Assembly (NCBI RefSeq): GCF_007362955.1 | Contig: NZ_CP041696.1 | Location: 248,001-312,000 of the forward strand | Source of the DNA: Lysinibacillus fusiformis | GTDB taxonomy: Bacteria; Bacillota; Bacilli; Bacillales_A; Planococcaceae | Length of the DNA: 64,000 nt | Direction of reading: 5' to 3' | Position numbers and translations under genes: made by a program | Shown here: piece by piece, positions 63,220 through 64,000 of the stretch | Layout: the number at the start of each line of letters is the position of its first letter | How positions within the stretch are numbered: position 1 is the first letter of the stretch | Notes under the pieces: model-generated | Seen by the model: the letters and a program-made list of their open reading frames with translations, nothing else | The model's database searches: none | Told to the model about the DNA's origin: nothing

Positions 63220-63693
63220 TTAGTCACGTCCTAAGCCGTATGACTGTAAGATCTCATCTTGCTTTCCGAACATCGCTTTTTCATCCTCAGGTACTATATG
63301 ATCATAGCCAAGTAAATGCAAGAAGCCATGCACAGCTAAAAAGCCTAATTCACGTTCAAATGTATGACCGTATTCTTCAGCTTGTTCCTTCGTACGATCC
63401 GTTGAAATGATAATATCCCCTAAAATTCGAGGCATCCCTTCAAATGTTACTTCCATTTCGCCTTCGCCTAATTCTTCTAAAGCAAAAGAAATAACATCTG
63501 TCGGTTGGTCCTTACCACGATATTCGCGATTAATTTCTTGAATAGCTGCATTTGTTACAAATGTAACCGACACTTCCGTTTCCGGTTCAATGTTTTCAGT
63601 TTTTGCTGCATGCTGTAAAAGCTTCTCCACAAGCTCCATATGTTCCGTAGTTACTTCATTTGTTTCATCTGTAAAATCAATTGTTAAAATCAT
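63220..63693 (-). CDS. ybeY: Endoribonuclease YbeY
   Basis: 157 aa. The zinc site is the three-His motif [11 protein letters not shown] near residue 125. Also present are [20 protein letters not shown] and [19 protein letters not shown]. YbeY takes part in 16S rRNA maturation and ribosome quality control. ATG preceded by GGAGGATCT, eight bases after the pgpH stop. The order pgpH-ybeY-dgkA-cdd-era matches B. subtilis. Confidence 0.96.
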   Translation of the reverse strand: MILTIDFTDETNEVTTEHMELVEKLLQHAAKTENIEPETEVSVTFVTNAAIQEINREYRGKDQPTDVISFALEELGEGEMEVTFEGMPRILGDIIISTDRTKEQAEEYGHTFERELGFLAVHGFLHLLGYDHIVPEDEKAMFGKQDEILQSYGLGRD

Positions 63694-63701
63694 AGATCCT
63701 C

Positions 63702-64000
63702 CTACTTATCTGCCTTTGGATATTCAATTCGTGAGTGGAAAATCCCATTCAACGTTTCACAAAGCACTCGCTCTATACATTTTAACTCTTTTAGCGAAAT
63801 ATCGCATTCATCAAACTGATTGTCCTGTACACGATCATCAATAATAGCCTTCACTAACTTGTGAATTTTTTCTGCATTTGGTTCCTTCATCGAACGTACC
63901 GCTGCTTCTACACTATCAGCAACGCTAATAATTGCCGCTTCCTTCGTTTGTGGCTTCGGACCTGGATATCGGAACTTCGCTTCATCAATCACTTTGCCTT
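63702..64000 (-). CDS. pgpH: Cyclic-di-AMP phosphodiesterase PgpH, C-terminal part (5' end outside window)
   Basis: The last 98 residues are visible. [20 protein letters not shown] and [13 protein letters not shown] match the end of the HD domain of 7TM-HD proteins (YqfF/PgpH), including the late Asp of the HD metal site region. The frame is open through the right edge. PgpH hydrolyses c-di-AMP, the potassium and cell-wall signal, which links it to the KdpD motif noted in this window. The stop lies eight bases before ybeY. Confidence 0.88.
   Translation of the reverse strand, partial: GKVIDEAKFRYPGPKPQTKEAAIISVADSVEAAVRSMKEPNAEKIHKLVKAIIDDRVQDNQFDECDISLKELKCIERVLCETLNGIFHSRIEYPKADK

Overview
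The window is chromosomal DNA of a low-GC, endospore-forming Firmicute of the Bacillales. It most resembles Lysinibacillus or a close relative in the Planococcaceae. The reasons are the AT-rich composition, strong AGGAGG-type ribosome binding sites with many TTG and GTG starts, a dispersed repeat typical of this group, an SLH-anchored surface protein, a single-chain glycyl-tRNA synthetase, and gene order shared with the yqf/sigA/era region of Bacillus subtilis. I identified the organism by recognising protein families, not by a database search. I see no rRNA, tRNA, CRISPR array, prophage or intact insertion sequence.

Regions: (1) 1-10.6 kb: an ECF sigma/anti-sigma pair, metallophosphoesterase, heme O synthase ctaB, proC, an esterase, an unknown 185-aa protein, malic enzyme, a MASE3-like/GGDEF/EAL protein and a TPR protein. 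(2) 10.8-11.2 kb: a decayed IS1182-type transposase fragment beside a GC-rich dispersed repeat. (3) 11.3-18.7 kb: a thioredoxin-like protein, a YhgE/Pip export-type membrane protein, a PCYCGC lipoprotein, an isochorismatase-family hydrolase, a YwaF-like membrane protein, serC and a Cys-rich protein. (4) 19-23.7 kb: the znuC-znuB-zur zinc operon with a Zur box, a DUF2624 gene, nfo and cshB. (5) 24-33.4 kb: butanediol dehydrogenase, the kdp potassium operon (two tiny ORFs, then kdpA, kdpB, kdpC) and divergent kdpDE. (6) 33.4-43.5 kb: a chemoreceptor, yqfQ-ispH, a dctR-dctS/dctB-dctP dicarboxylate locus and ywbE. (7) 43.7-49.4 kb: two paralogous small membrane proteins, an FMN reductase behind two MhqR-like operators, a DUF2164 protein, yqfO-trmK, cccA and a membrane protein. 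(8) 49.7-64 kb: rpoD, dnaG, ppsR and ccpN, then glyQS with a T-box, an HD-GYP protein, an SLH protein, and recO, era, cdd, dgkA, ybeY and the end of pgpH.

Several themes link genes. Potassium and c-di-AMP: KdpD carries the SXS-X20-FTAXY motif reported for c-di-AMP binding in Staphylococcus aureus, and the window ends in the c-di-AMP phosphodiesterase pgpH. C4-dicarboxylate and central carbon: dctBSRP with a perfect cre site, malic enzyme, ppsR and ccpN. Metal homeostasis: Zur controlling its own uptake operon. Genes contiguous in B. subtilis (trmK-yqfO-ispH-yqfQ-cshB-nfo-zur) are split here into at least three separate blocks.

No wholly new multi-gene defence or biosynthetic system is evident. 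The most useful leads are small or regulatory: a 30-aa membrane ORF opening the kdp operon, a 44-aa ORF directly after dgkA, the MhqR-like palindromes, a terminator that contains the ribosome binding site of the next gene, an overlapping leader frame at the HD-GYP gene, and paired small membrane proteins with a conserved two-Cys tail.
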